Below, in pieces: positions 51,690-60,633 of a DNA stretch of 64,000 nucleotides. This DNA comes from Radicibacter daui (lineage in GTDB: Bacteria > Pseudomonadota > Alphaproteobacteria > Radicibacterales > Radicibacteraceae), in assembly GCA_030657355.1 (NCBI GenBank), contig CP131057.1, positions 124,001 through 188,000 on the forward strand, given 5' to 3'. Numbering within the stretch: position 1 is the first letter of the stretch; each line of letters opens with the position of its first letter. The notes below the pieces were generated by a model. It was not told the DNA's origin. It saw nothing but the letters and a program-made list of their open reading frames with translations, and ran no database searches. A program made the translations under genes and the position numbers.

Positions 51690-52526
51690 ATGTTCGACCT
51701 TTCAACGCCGCTTGCCCGCGCCGTCTTTGCCCTGATGATGGGCCTGATCGCGCTCTTTCTCTTCTTTCCGATCTACTGGCTGGTCATTTCCGCCTTCAAG
51801 GGCAATGCCGAGCTCTACCAGATCATCCCGACGCTTTATCCCCACAAACTCTCGCTCGGGCATTTCACCAATGCCTTCGAGCAGGGGCACCTGCTGCGCA
51901 ACCTGCGCAACAGCCTGATCGTCTCCTGTTCGGCGGCCGCGCTCAACACGCTGCTGGCGCTTTATGCCGGTTATTCCTTCGCCAAGTTCCGCTATGCCGG
52001 GCGGCGGGGGGTGATGATCCTGCTTTTGTCGGCGCAGGTCTTCCCGTTCGGGCTTTTGCTGATCAGCATCTATCCGATCATCACCGATCTCGGCCTTATC
52101 GACACGCGCCTCGGCCTCATCCTTTCCTATATCGTCTTCGCGCTGCCGGTCTCCACCTACATGCTCTACAGCTACTTCAGCCAGGTGCCTTCGGAGATCA
52201 TCGAGGCGGCGCGGGCTGATGGCGCCAGCGAGCTGCGCATCTTCCACACCATCGTCATGCCGGTCTCGATCCCGGCGGTGGTCACGGTGTTTCTCTACGG
52301 CTTCATGTGGTCGTGGAACGATCTGCTCTATGCCATGACCCTTATCGTGTCGGAGGAAAAGCGCACGCTCGGGCCGGGCATGCTGCTCAGCTACCTCAAC
52401 GAGGTCAATTCCGACTGGGGCGGGGCCATGGCGGCGTCCATCGTCGCTTCCGCGCCCATCGTGCTGGCCTTTGCCTTTCTCCAGCGCTGGTTCATCCAGG
52501 GCGTTACCGCCGGATCCGTCAAATGA
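51690..52526 (+). CDS. ABC sugar transporter permease (MalG/UgpE-like)
   Basis: 278 residues with six membrane segments, first about 9-31 (AVFALMMGLIALFLFFPIYW). The EAA loop is EAARADGASELRIFHTIVMP, and LPVSTYMLYSYFSQVPSEII leads into it, as in MalG-type subunits. The gene overlaps the next one by 4 bases (ATGA). It completes the ABC importer of this operon. Confidence 0.92.
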   Translation: MFDLSTPLARAVFALMMGLIALFLFFPIYWLVISAFKGNAELYQIIPTLYPHKLSLGHFTNAFEQGHLLRNLRNSLIVSCSAAALNTLLALYAGYSFAKFRYAGRRGVMILLLSAQVFPFGLLLISIYPIITDLGLIDTRLGLILSYIVFALPVSTYMLYSYFSQVPSEIIEAARADGASELRIFHTIVMPVSIPAVVTVFLYGFMWSWNDLLYAMTLIVSEEKRTLGPGMLLSYLNEVNSDWGGAMAASIVASAPIVLAFAFLQRWFIQGVTAGSVK

Positions 52527-53458
52527 CCAAGCTCAGCGGGGTCTTTCCCGTCCTGCCCACGCCTTTTTCTGCCGAGGGCGCCATCGATCCGGCAGCTCTT
52601 GGCCGGCTGGTTGATTTTGTGGTCGAGGCCGGGGCCGACGGGCTCGTCTATCCCGGCATGGCAAGCGAGGTGGAAACCCTCTCTCCTGAAGAGCGACTGA
52701 CGCTAGTACAGGCGCTGGGCACCGCCCTTGGCGGGCGGCTGCCCTTTATTGTCGGTGCCAGCGATGCCGACCCTGCCGCCGCCGCCGCACGGGCGGAAGA
52801 GGGGCGGCTGGTGGGCGCCCGGGCCGCGATGATCATGGCGCCGGCGGGCCGGGGCAGTGATGTTGCAGCCCATATCGAGTTCTACCGCGCGGTCGCTGCC
52901 GGCACTTCCCTTGCCATCATGCTGCAGAACGCCCCGCAGCCGATGGGCGCCGGCCTCAAGCCCGAACTGGTGAGCGAGATTGTGAAGGCGGTGCCGCAAA
53001 TCCGCTACGTGAAGGAAGAGACACTGCCTTGCGGGCACAATGTCAGCGCCATTTCCGCTTCGGTCGGGGACCGGCTTGACGGCGTCTTCGGCGGCGCCGG
53101 GGCGCGGTATGTGATGGATGAGCTGGCGCGAGGGGCCGCCGGCACCATGCCGGCGAGCGAAATGACGGACCTTCATGTCCGCCTCGTCCGGGCGTTTCGC
53201 GCCGCAGACATCAAGGAGGCGCGGCGGCTCTATTCCCGCTCCCTGCCCCTCCTGCTGTTCCAGGCCGTGTTTCGTGTGCGCCTGACCAAGGCGGTGCTGG
53301 GCGCAAGGGGGCTGCTGGCCTCGACCGAAGCCCGCGCCGCCGGACCGCGCCTCGATGCTCATGACCGGCAGGAGCTGGCCGCCCTGATGGCGGAAGCTGC
53401 CGATCTTTTCACCCTCCATCCCGTCACCTTGCCGCAGGCCGATCATGTTGCCGCTTGA
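52523..53458 (+). CDS. DHDPS/NAL-family aldolase or dehydratase, copy 1
   Basis: 311 residues from the ATG at 52523, which overlaps the permease stop. The TIM-barrel family blocks are GVFPVLPTPFSAEGAID, GLVYPGMASEVETLSPEERL, AIMLQNAPQPMG and IRYVKEETLPCG, whose Lys is the Schiff-base lysine. GGAGARYVMDELARGAAGTM follows. The usual active-site Tyr of YN(V)P is replaced by Gln (LQNAP), as in some 2-keto-3-deoxy sugar acid enzymes. Likely substrates are 2-keto-3-deoxy-sugar acids, as aldolase or dehydratase. It overlaps the following gene by 14 bases. Confidence 0.88.
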   Translation: MTKLSGVFPVLPTPFSAEGAIDPAALGRLVDFVVEAGADGLVYPGMASEVETLSPEERLTLVQALGTALGGRLPFIVGASDADPAAAAARAEEGRLVGARAAMIMAPAGRGSDVAAHIEFYRAVAAGTSLAIMLQNAPQPMGAGLKPELVSEIVKAVPQIRYVKEETLPCGHNVSAISASVGDRLDGVFGGAGARYVMDELARGAAGTMPASEMTDLHVRLVRAFRAADIKEARRLYSRSLPLLLFQAVFRVRLTKAVLGARGLLASTEARAAGPRLDAHDRQELAALMAEAADLFTLHPVTLPQADHVAA

Positions 53459-54617
53459 TGCCATTACCCGGGTTGAATGTTTCATCATCTCCCTGCCGCG
53501 CGAGGTTCCCTATCTCGGGCCGCTGCGGGAGGGGGAGAACATCAATGAAAAAGGTTATGTGATCCGCAGCGGTAACCGCTCGATCTATCCGACCTCCGAC
53601 ATGTCGGTGCTGATCAAGGTGACGGCGGAAAGCGGCAAGGTCGGCTGGGGCGAGACCTATGGCATCGTCGCGCCGCAGGCGGTCAAGGCCATCATCGACG
53701 AGGTGCTGGGCCCGGTGATGATCGGGCGAGACCCCTGCGCGCCGGTGGTGCTGCATGAAGACCTTTATGACCTGATGCGCGTGCGCGGTTTCTTCGGCGG
53801 TTATTATGTCGATGCGCTGGCCGGCGTGGACATTGCCGTGTGGGATCTCTTCGGCAAGATCACCGGCAAACCGGTCGCGAGCCTTCTGGGCGGCCAGCGC
53901 CATACGCAGCTGCCGGCCTATGTTTCCGGCCTGCCGAAAGCGACGCTCCAGGAGCGCTGCGACCTTGCTGCCAGCTGGGTTGCCAAGGGCTATCGCGGCG
54001 TGAAATTTGCCGCCGCCGTCTCCGACGGGATCGAGCGCGAAATGGCGGCACTACGCGAGGCGGTCGGGCCGGATGTCGACCTGATGGTCGACCTGCACTG
54101 GAAATTTACTTCCGGCGAAGCCATCCGCCTCATCAAGCGGCTGGAAGCCTACAATCTCTATTTCGCCGAAGCGCCTTGCGAGCCGGAGGATATGGAAGGG
54201 CAGAAGCTGGTGGCGCGCGCCATCGGCTCGCCCCTTGCGCTGGGCGAGGAGTGGCGCACCAGCTTTGAATATCGCCCGCGCTTCGAGGCGCGCTGCATGA
54301 GCATCATCCAGCCGGAAATGGGCCATACCGGCATTACCGAGTTCCTGCATATCGGGCGCATGGCCCATGCTTTCCATGTCGACACCATTCCGCATGCCTC
54401 CATCGGCATCGGCATCTTCATGGCGGCCAGCCTGCAGGCGTCCGCCGCCTTGAAGCGGGTGCCCTATCACGAATACCAGCATTCCATTTTTGACGGAAAC
54501 CTGCGGTATGTGACCGGCGATATGGGCTGCGCTGCCGGCTTCTATCAGGTGCCGACGGGGCCCGGGCTTGGCGTCGAGCCGCGTGAGGAAGTCTTCAACT
54601 ACCTCCTCAAGGCATAA
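53445..54617 (+). CDS. Sugar-acid dehydratase of the enolase superfamily (galactonate-dehydratase-like)
   Basis: 390 residues. GWGETYGIVAPQ and VDIAVWDLFGKITGKPVASL cap and open the barrel. Metal ligands are in DLMVDLHWKFTSG (Asp), YFAEAPCEPEDM (Glu) and ALGEEWRTSFEYR (Glu), and VDTIPHASIGIGIFM carries the C-terminal His base. The layout fits the galactonate/mannonate-dehydratase side of the family, though the metal-site tryptophans are unlike the textbook D-galactonate dehydratase. In this operon it should dehydrate a sugar acid to its 2-keto-3-deoxy form. Four catabolic genes follow with little or no spacing. Confidence 0.87.
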   Translation: MLPLDAITRVECFIISLPREVPYLGPLREGENINEKGYVIRSGNRSIYPTSDMSVLIKVTAESGKVGWGETYGIVAPQAVKAIIDEVLGPVMIGRDPCAPVVLHEDLYDLMRVRGFFGGYYVDALAGVDIAVWDLFGKITGKPVASLLGGQRHTQLPAYVSGLPKATLQERCDLAASWVAKGYRGVKFAAAVSDGIEREMAALREAVGPDVDLMVDLHWKFTSGEAIRLIKRLEAYNLYFAEAPCEPEDMEGQKLVARAIGSPLALGEEWRTSFEYRPRFEARCMSIIQPEMGHTGITEFLHIGRMAHAFHVDTIPHASIGIGIFMAASLQASAALKRVPYHEYQHSIFDGNLRYVTGDMGCAAGFYQVPTGPGLGVEPREEVFNYLLKA

Positions 54618-54631
54618 GGCGGGCCGGCGGG

Positions 54632-55579
54632 ATGGAGCGGCGCTTTCAGGGGGTTTATCCGGTTCTCTATGCCTTCTTCGATGCGGACGGGCGGCTTGAT
54701 CACACGGCGATGAAGGCCGAGGTGGAACATTGCCTTGCCGCCGGGGCGCAGGGTGCGGCCGTGCTGGGCCTCGTCAGCGAAGTGCACCGGATGACGACGG
54801 CCGGACGGCAGGAATTTGTCGAGCTGGTCGGCACCCTGATCGCGGGCCGCGTACCTTATGCGGTAACGGTGGCGGAAGAGGATGTGCCGGCGCAGATCGA
54901 GTTTGCGCGCATGGCGGAGCGTGCCGGGGCGGACTGGGTGATCCTGCAGCCGCCGCCCGGCCCCCGGCGCGAGGAAGCAGAACTTTTCCGCCATTTCGGT
55001 GCTATTGCCGACGCGGTGCCGTTGCCGGTGGCGATCCAGAACAATCCGGTCAATCTCGCCAGTTTTCTCTCGCCGCAAGGGCTGGTGGAGCTGGTGCGCG
55101 CCCATGAGAATATCCGGCTTCTGAAGGCCGAAGGCTGGTCGGTCGAGATCGCCGGGGCGCTGGCGGCGCTGGCGGGCCGGGTGGATGCCTTCGGCGGGCA
55201 CGGGGGGCTTGAATATCTTTCTTTCCTGCGGGCAGGCGGGGCCGGCCTCATCCCGGCACCGGACTGCCTTGCCCTGCAGGTGGCGATGCATCGCGGCCTG
55301 ACCTCCGGCAATCCGGATGCGGAGCAGCTTGCCGGGCGCATCCACAAGGAGGTGCTGCCGCTCGTCGTTTTCATGACTCGCTCGCTGCCAGGGCTCCTCT
55401 GTTACGGCAAGCGGGTCATGGCGGCCCGGCTGGGGCTGGAGGTGGTGCATGACCACGCCTCGGGCATGAAGCCCACTGCTTTCGGCCTTGCGGAAATGAC
55501 GCGGCTGCTAGTGGATATCCAGAACAGGGAAGCCGGCCTGCTTGCGGAAATGCAGGCCCTTCTGGGGAGTGAAGCATGA
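54632..55579 (+). CDS. DHDPS/NAL-family aldolase or dehydratase, copy 2
   Basis: 315 residues. GVYPVLYAFFDADGRLDHTA, AAVLGLVSEVHRMTTAGRQE and VAIQNNPVNLASF are the family blocks, and the Schiff-base lysine is in NIRLLKAEGWSVEI. The strand that usually holds the catalytic Tyr reads IQNNP. It is a clear paralog of the copy 1 gene less than 2.2 kb upstream, but diverged, so the two probably handle different 2-keto-3-deoxy acids or different steps. It overlaps dgoK by 4 bases. Confidence 0.86.
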   Translation: MERRFQGVYPVLYAFFDADGRLDHTAMKAEVEHCLAAGAQGAAVLGLVSEVHRMTTAGRQEFVELVGTLIAGRVPYAVTVAEEDVPAQIEFARMAERAGADWVILQPPPGPRREEAELFRHFGAIADAVPLPVAIQNNPVNLASFLSPQGLVELVRAHENIRLLKAEGWSVEIAGALAALAGRVDAFGGHGGLEYLSFLRAGGAGLIPAPDCLALQVAMHRGLTSGNPDAEQLAGRIHKEVLPLVVFMTRSLPGLLCYGKRVMAARLGLEVVHDHASGMKPTAFGLAEMTRLLVDIQNREAGLLAEMQALLGSEA

Positions 55580-56496
55580 GTGCTGGTGTCGGGGCCGAAG
55601 GCCCCATCGTCGTTGACTGGGGGTCGAGCAATTTCAGGGCCTACCGGTTTGATGCCGGCGGCGCCCTGACCGAGACGCATCAGGCTGCCGCCGGCATTCT
55701 GAGCGTCAAGGACGGGGCTTTTGAGGCGGCGCTTTACCGCGAGATCGGCAACTGGATCAGCGCCGGCCGGCAGCTCTATCTCTCCGGCATGATTACCAGC
55801 CGCAATGGCTGGGTGGAGACACCCTATGCCGAAGCGCCGGCAAGGCTGGCCGATCTGGCGGCGCAGGCGGTAAGGCGCGGCGGAAGCCGCGGCGAAAAGC
55901 TTTATTTCCTCCCCGGTGTCTGCGCACGGGCGCCGCTGCCGGATGTGATGCGCGGCGAGGAAATCCAGGTGTTCGGCACCGTGGGGCCGCAGCAATCGGC
56001 AACCGTTGTGCTGCCGGGCACCCACAGCAAATGGGTGCAGGTGGAAAAGGGCGCCATCACCGGTTTTCGCACCTTCCTGACCGGGGAGGTCTATGCCCTG
56101 CTGAAAGCTCATTCCATCGTCGGCCGCCTGATCCCTGAGGGGGCGGCGCCTTTTGATGAAGCAGCCTTTCTGGCAGGCGTAGCCCAGGCGCAGGACAGCC
56201 GCTCCGCCGGGCTGCTCAATGATGCGTTTACCACCCGCAGCGGCGCTCTGCTGGGCAATTTCCCACCCGCGGAAATCGCCGACCGGCTCTCCGGCATGCT
56301 GATCGGCCATGAAATTCGTGAAGGCCTCACTCTGGGACCGATCAGCGGTGCGCTCTATCTGGTGGGGGAAGAGAGCCTGTGCGGCAAATACAGGCTGGCG
56401 CTGGAAGCGAGCGGGCAGGAAGCTGTGCTTGGCAGCGGCCATGCCGCTGTGGAAGGCTTTCGCCGCTTGAGTGCACTTCCGGAGACTGCGGCATGA
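55576..56496 (+). CDS. dgoK: 2-dehydro-3-deoxygalactonokinase
   Basis: 306 residues. VVDWGSSNFRAYRFDAGG is the phosphate-binding start of the DgoK kinase family, SGMITSRNGWVETPYAEAPA the sugar-binding block, and VLPGTHSKWVQVEKGAITGF, then RTFLTGEVYALL, are further family blocks. The enzyme phosphorylates 2-keto-3-deoxy-D-galactonate with ATP in the cytosol. The stop overlaps the dgoA start (GCATGA), so the last two steps of the route are coupled. Confidence 0.93.
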   Translation: MSAGVGAEGPIVVDWGSSNFRAYRFDAGGALTETHQAAAGILSVKDGAFEAALYREIGNWISAGRQLYLSGMITSRNGWVETPYAEAPARLADLAAQAVRRGGSRGEKLYFLPGVCARAPLPDVMRGEEIQVFGTVGPQQSATVVLPGTHSKWVQVEKGAITGFRTFLTGEVYALLKAHSIVGRLIPEGAAPFDEAAFLAGVAQAQDSRSAGLLNDAFTTRSGALLGNFPPAEIADRLSGMLIGHEIREGLTLGPISGALYLVGEESLCGKYRLALEASGQEAVLGSGHAAVEGFRRLSALPETAA

Positions 56497-57143
56497 CGAG
56501 GCTTGAGGAGTTCGATGCGGCGCTGGCGGCCTGCCCGCTGATTGCCATTCTGCGCGGGCTGGAGCCGCAGAATGCCCTTGCCGTGGCGGACTGCCTGATG
56601 GAGGCGGGTTTTACCTTTATCGAGGTGCCGCTGAACTCGCCTGATCCTTTCACCAGCATTGCCGCGCTGACGCAGCATTGCGCCGGGCGGGCTATGATCG
56701 GGGCCGGTACAGTTACCAGTACGGATCAGGTGGCTGAGCTGGCGCGTACCGGCGCCGCCCTTGCCATCTCCCCGCACACCGACGCCGCCGTCATCCGCGC
56801 CAGCCGTGATGCCGGACTGTTTTCAATGCCCGGCGTGCAGACGGCCAGTGAGGCCTACGCCGCCATCAATGCCGGGGCCCAGGCTCTCAAACTCTTCCCG
56901 ATGGAAGTCATCGGCCTTGCCGGCTTCAAGGCATTGCGCGTGGTGCTGCCCAAGGGCCAGCGGCTGATTGCCGTGGGCGGCGTAGCCGAAAAAACCTTGC
57001 CGGCCCTGCTCGAGGCCGGGTTTCACGGCTTTGGTGTAGGCAGCGCGCTCTTTACGCCGACAAAGCGGATTGAGGAGGTTGCGGCGGCGGCACGCGGCAT
57101 GGTGCGGGCGCTGAAGGAAGCGCAGGGCGCGGCCTTCTGCTAG
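56493..57143 (+). CDS. dgoA: 2-dehydro-3-deoxy-6-phosphogalactonate aldolase
   Basis: 216 residues from the ATG at 56493. ACPLIAILRGLEPQNALAVA supplies the catalytic Glu/Arg strand, FTFIEVPLNSPDPFTSIAAL the second, MIGAGTVTSTDQV the third, and ALKLFPMEVIGLAGFKALR the Schiff-base Lys. This is the DgoA aldolase, which splits KDPGal into pyruvate and glyceraldehyde 3-phosphate. It is the last gene of the operon; only 21 bases separate it from the convergent PAS-REC gene, and no clear terminator lies between. Confidence 0.93.
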   Translation: MTRLEEFDAALAACPLIAILRGLEPQNALAVADCLMEAGFTFIEVPLNSPDPFTSIAALTQHCAGRAMIGAGTVTSTDQVAELARTGAALAISPHTDAAVIRASRDAGLFSMPGVQTASEAYAAINAGAQALKLFPMEVIGLAGFKALRVVLPKGQRLIAVGGVAEKTLPALLEAGFHGFGVGSALFTPTKRIEEVAAAARGMVRALKEAQGAAFC

Positions 57144-57164
57144 GTCCGGCCATCCCGAAGCGTT

Positions 57165-57956
57165 TCAGTTGGGCTGCAATTGGCCGCGTTTCAGGAAGCG
57201 CCGGGTGATCTCCAAAAGGTCCAGCGGCTCCACCGGCTTTACCAGATAGTCGCTCATGCCGGCGGCGAGGGCACGCCCGCGCGCCTCGGGAGAAGCATCA
57301 CCACTGAGGCCGATGATGGCGGGCGGGTCATGCGGCTGGGCGGAGAGAATCTCGTCCGTTATCCGGCAGCCATCGGCACCATGCAGGTGCAAATCCATGA
57401 AGATCAGGGCGTAGGAAGCCATGCGGCAGGCGGTGACCGCTGCATCGCGGTCGCCCACCACATCCAGCCTTACGCCGGCCTTGCGGGTCAGCACCGCGCG
57501 CATCATCACCTGCGTCAGGTGATTGTCCTCCACCACCAGCACGCGCGGCTCCGGTGTGCCGGCCGGGTCAAGGCTGGCGGTGAGCTGATCCAGCGCTTCG
57601 GCTGTGCGGGTATCGGGGTCTGCGAGCGGGTGGCCGGCGAGCAGGAAATTGCCGCTGCCGATCTCCAGCAGGCTCCAGTAGGCATAGCCCTCATGGCAGG
57701 CGCCGGCAGGCTGTCCGTAGATGCGCCCATTGGCCAGCAAGGAGGCGGCAAGCGGCGCGGTGAAGAGTTCGCCCAGACCCAGTACATCCATCATTTGCAG
57801 GGCGCCGGGGATCAGCCGGCAGAATTCGGCATTGACGGCCATCGCCTCGCCATCCGGTCCGACCAGCGCCAGCGGCAGCGGAAACCGCGCAGCAACGGCC
57901 GATCCGCCAAGATTGGCGGGCCAGAGCGAAACACAGGCATCGAGCAGGGGCTGCAT
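57165..57956 (-). CDS. PAS-like plus receiver-domain protein without kinase or output domain
   Basis: 263 residues. The first half (PLPLALVGPDGEAMAVNAEF, then LIPGALQMMDVLGLGELFTA) is PAS-like. After a linker comes a receiver domain at about 138-258: RVLVVEDNHLTQVMMRAVL (acidic pair), YALIFMDLHLHGADG (phospho-acceptor Asp), GLSGD in the Thr/Ser position, and YLVKPVEPLDLLEI (Lys). It looks like the C-terminal part of hybrid sensor kinases. No histidine kinase domain or DNA-binding domain is present. A signalling protein that accepts phosphate from a separate kinase is the natural reading. The FecR gene is transcribed toward it, 159 bases away. Confidence 0.8.
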   Translation of the reverse strand: MQPLLDACVSLWPANLGGSAVAARFPLPLALVGPDGEAMAVNAEFCRLIPGALQMMDVLGLGELFTAPLAASLLANGRIYGQPAGACHEGYAYWSLLEIGSGNFLLAGHPLADPDTRTAEALDQLTASLDPAGTPEPRVLVVEDNHLTQVMMRAVLTRKAGVRLDVVGDRDAAVTACRMASYALIFMDLHLHGADGCRITDEILSAQPHDPPAIIGLSGDASPEARGRALAAGMSDYLVKPVEPLDLLEITRRFLKRGQLQPN

Positions 57957-58074
57957 GCCGGGTGGCTCTCCGTTACCAGGCCGGCCGCCGGGAAGCGGCT
58001 GCTTATGACAAAAATGTTATTGCGGCGGTGGGAGAGTCCGCAAGGAAAAGTACTCCCTTTGGAGAGGGGCGGGC

Positions 58075-58100
58075 GAAAAAACCTGGCCTCCAGGCCAGGT
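58075..58100 (-). terminator. Terminator after fecR
   Basis: ACCTGGCC (58081-58088) pairs with GGCCAGGT (58093-58100) and on the minus strand runs into TTTTTT. Confidence 0.88.
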
Positions 58101-58115
58101 CCGTCCGGGGCGGGG

Positions 58116-59072
58116 TTATCTTTTCTGGATGATGACCAGCAGGTCGGTGGCATAGGTCACGCGGATCGGCAGGCGCGCCGCAAGGGCACGCAGGGCCTGA
58201 TCTGTATCGGCGAGATCGAAGATACCGCTGACAAGCTGATCGCCGGTCTGGTCATCCGTAAGGACAATTCGCCCAAGACGGTATTTTTCCAGCGACGCCA
58301 GGACGGAGCGTAGCGGGCGCCTGGAGAAGACCAGTTTGCCGGTACGCCATGCCGTCTGGTTGACCACATCGGTTGTCTCGACCGCGAGGGTGCCATTACC
58401 CTCCAGGGAGGCCGACTGCCCGGCATGCAGCAAGGCGTGATCGTCGCCATGCTGCACTTCTACCAGCCCTTCCTCGACCCTGACATTGGCCGTGGTGTTG
58501 CCGGACCCTGCGCGGACGCTGTATCGGGTGCCGACGGCGCGCGCTCTCAGATCGTTATCCTCAACGATGAAGGGGCGCGCAGCATTGTGGCTGACCTCAA
58601 AGAAAGCTTCGCCGCGCAGCAGCTCAATCTCGCGGCGTTCGGGAGTGTAGTGCACCCGGATTGCCGTATCGCTGTTGAGCGATACGATCGTCCCGTCCTC
58701 CAGCGTGACATGATCGACAACGCCGACGCCGGTATAATAATCGGCCCGATAGCGATCATAGAGCCCGGCGCGATAAAGGCCGGCGAACAGCAGAAGGACG
58801 GCGAGGCTTGTTACAAAGCCGGCACGCCGAACCGTCCGGGCCCGGCGGATCTTTTGCAGGCGTCCCGGCTGCAGGGGGAGCTGTTCCAGATCGGCCCAGA
58901 GATCCTGAAACTCGGCATAGGCGGCGGTGTGCCGCGGGTCCTGTGCCAGCCAGTCTTCAAAAGCAGCGATATCCTCTTCGCTCGCATCGCCGGATTGCAG
59001 GCGCGCGGCCCAGAGAGCTGCTTCTTCGGCCAGTTTGCGGGGCATATCCGGCTTGAGGGTCGCGGCTGTCAT
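58116..59072 (-). CDS. fecR: FecR-family anti-sigma / sigma regulator
   Basis: 318 residues. The cytoplasmic N-terminus (EEAALWAARLQSGDASEEDI, AAFEDWLAQDPRHTAAYAEF) is the FecR sigma-binding part, a membrane segment lies at about 86-105 (AGFVTSLAVLLLFAGLYRA), and the periplasmic domain at about 110-225 carries VTLEDGTIVSLNSDTAIRVH, LLRGEAFFEVSHNAARPFIV and GTRYSVR. The C-terminal STN-like stretch contacts the receptor signalling domain in FecA-type systems. It overlaps fecI by TAATG and is co-translated with it. Confidence 0.92.
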   Translation of the reverse strand: MTAATLKPDMPRKLAEEAALWAARLQSGDASEEDIAAFEDWLAQDPRHTAAYAEFQDLWADLEQLPLQPGRLQKIRRARTVRRAGFVTSLAVLLLFAGLYRAGLYDRYRADYYTGVGVVDHVTLEDGTIVSLNSDTAIRVHYTPERREIELLRGEAFFEVSHNAARPFIVEDNDLRARAVGTRYSVRAGSGNTTANVRVEEGLVEVQHGDDHALLHAGQSASLEGNGTLAVETTDVVNQTAWRTGKLVFSRRPLRSVLASLEKYRLGRIVLTDDQTGDQLVSGIFDLADTDQALRALAARLPIRVTYATDLLVIIQKR

Positions 59073-59596
59073 TATGGCGCGCCGCCTTCGGCCGTCATCA
59101 GTGCGACGCGAACATCCCGGCAGGTGACAAGCGCCCGCATGATGTGCTTTTCCACCATGTTGCGGCTGATCCCGAGCTGTGCCGCTATGTCGCCATTGGC
59201 CATGTGGTGCAACCGACTGAGGATGAAGACTTCCTGGCAGCGGGCAGGCAGGCGCTCGATGGCGTGCACCATGATTGCCAGATGCTGGCGGGCGGTGACG
59301 ATGCGGTCCGGAGTGGGGCTGTCCTCGGCAATGTTTTCGATATCGGCGGCAGCGACAAAGACGTGCCGATCTGCCCGCAGGCGGGCGATGTTGCGCGCTG
59401 CAACGGTCTTGGCGATCTGGAAAAGATAGGCCTGTGGGTTTTCGATTTCGGTTCTGGGGGCGATGCCGATCAGGCGGGTAAAGGTTTCCTGCGTGGCGTC
59501 GAGCGCGTCGTCATGGTTGCGCAGCCTGCGCATGAAGAAACGCCGAAGCCGTCCTTCTTCCTTGCGGTGCAATTCTTCGAACAGAAGAAAGCTCAT
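59072..59596 (-). CDS. fecI: FecI-type ECF sigma factor
   Basis: 174 residues from the ATG at 59596; the longer frame to 59710 runs through the Fur-box-like promoter and is unlikely. Region 2 reads FFMRRLRNHDDALDATQETF, TRLIGIAPRTEIENPQAYLF; region 4 reads IERLPARCQEVFILSRLHHM, ANGDIAAQLGISRNMVEKHI. This is the iron-starvation ECF group, which FecR activates when the outer membrane receptor is loaded. It probably drives the siderophore receptor or transport genes upstream. Confidence 0.92.
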   Translation of the reverse strand: MSFLLFEELHRKEEGRLRRFFMRRLRNHDDALDATQETFTRLIGIAPRTEIENPQAYLFQIAKTVAARNIARLRADRHVFVAAADIENIAEDSPTPDRIVTARQHLAIMVHAIERLPARCQEVFILSRLHHMANGDIAAQLGISRNMVEKHIMRALVTCRDVRVALMTAEGGAP

Positions 59597-59671
59597 TGCC
59601 GTGCCTGCCCAAAAGCCATGAGAAATCCGGTGGCTACTCTTCGGATCATTCGTCAGGGGAGTACAGGTATC

Positions 59672-59690
59672 GATATTAATAATCATTTGC
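59672..59690. promoter_or_regulatory. Fur box upstream of fecI
   Basis: The 19-base site starts GATATTAATAATCATT and ends TGC; it matches the classic Fur consensus at 15 of 19 positions. It is 76 bases before the fecI ATG, so Fur would hold fecIR off when iron is plentiful. Confidence 0.8.
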
Positions 59691-59802
59691 AAATAGAATG
59701 ACGGTCGCATCGGCCGGACTGGGTGGAGCAGAGAAGGCAGTAAACGGGCCTCGCCGACCTTCCTTGAGAACCGGCGGGAGAACCGGAGAAGTCAGGGGCT
59801 TC

Positions 59803-60579
59803 TCAGGCTAGCGCAGTCGGTAGTCCGGTTTTGGGGTGGGAGATGATCTCCATGTCGACCCCATAGATCGATTTCATCCGCCCGGATGTCATGATGGTTG
59901 CGGCGTCACCCTGATCGATCAGGCCTCCCTGCTTCAGGGCGACGATCCTGTCGCAAAAACGGGCCGCCATGTTGATGTCGTGCAGAACGATGATCACGCC
60001 GGTATCGCGCTTGTCGCAAAGCTCGCGGATGAGCCCCATAACCTCGATCTGATGGGCAATGTCGAGGGCGGAGGTGGGCTCGTCAAGCAGCAGGCATTCC
60101 GACCCCTGAGCTACAAGCATAGCCAGCCAGACACGCTGGCGCTCTCCGCCGGACAGCGTTTCGACCGGCCGTTTGCGCAAGGCGCCAATGCCGGTGAGGG
60201 TAATAGCCTCCTCAACTCTGTCGCGGTCTGCCTTGCCGAAGCGGCCGAGTGCGCCGTGCCAGGGATAACGGCCGAAGGCGACAAGTTCTTCCACCAGCGT
60301 GTCGCTGGCGATGGACGGCGTTTGCGGCAGATAGGCGACCTTGCGGGCAAAGTCGCGTGGCCGCCACTCGGGCAGGGGCCGGCCGGCAAAGGTAATCGTG
60401 CCGCTCGTCGGCAGCTGCTGGCGGGCCAGCAGTTTGAGCAGCGTCGATTTGCCTGATCCGTTATGGCCGACAAGCGCCGTTATCCGGCCCGCCGGGAAGG
60501 TGAGATTGATCCCTGACAGCAGCTCCTGTTCGCCCAGGCGAAAACCGGTGCCAGACAGGGAAAACAGCGCATCACTCAT
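59803..60579 (-). CDS. fhuC: Siderophore ABC transporter ATPase (FhuC/FecE-like)
   Basis: 258 residues. Walker A GHNGSGKSTLLKLLARQ (about 39-55), Q-loop KVAYLPQTPSIASDTLVEEL, signature LSGGERQRVWLAMLVAQ, Walker B CLLLDEPTSALD and switch His VLHDI are all intact and have the wording of iron-siderophore ATPases (LVEELVAFGRYPWHGALGRF). It is 54 bases downstream of the double permease gene and last in the receptor-D-B-C order. Confidence 0.93.
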   Translation of the reverse strand: MSDALFSLSGTGFRLGEQELLSGINLTFPAGRITALVGHNGSGKSTLLKLLARQQLPTSGTITFAGRPLPEWRPRDFARKVAYLPQTPSIASDTLVEELVAFGRYPWHGALGRFGKADRDRVEEAITLTGIGALRKRPVETLSGGERQRVWLAMLVAQGSECLLLDEPTSALDIAHQIEVMGLIRELCDKRDTGVIIVLHDINMAARFCDRIVALKQGGLIDQGDAATIMTSGRMKSIYGVDMEIISHPKTGLPTALA

Positions 60580-60633
60580 CGCAGAAAATCCTGAATAAGA
60601 AGGGTCGGGAGAAACACTGCGACAGGAGGGCGG

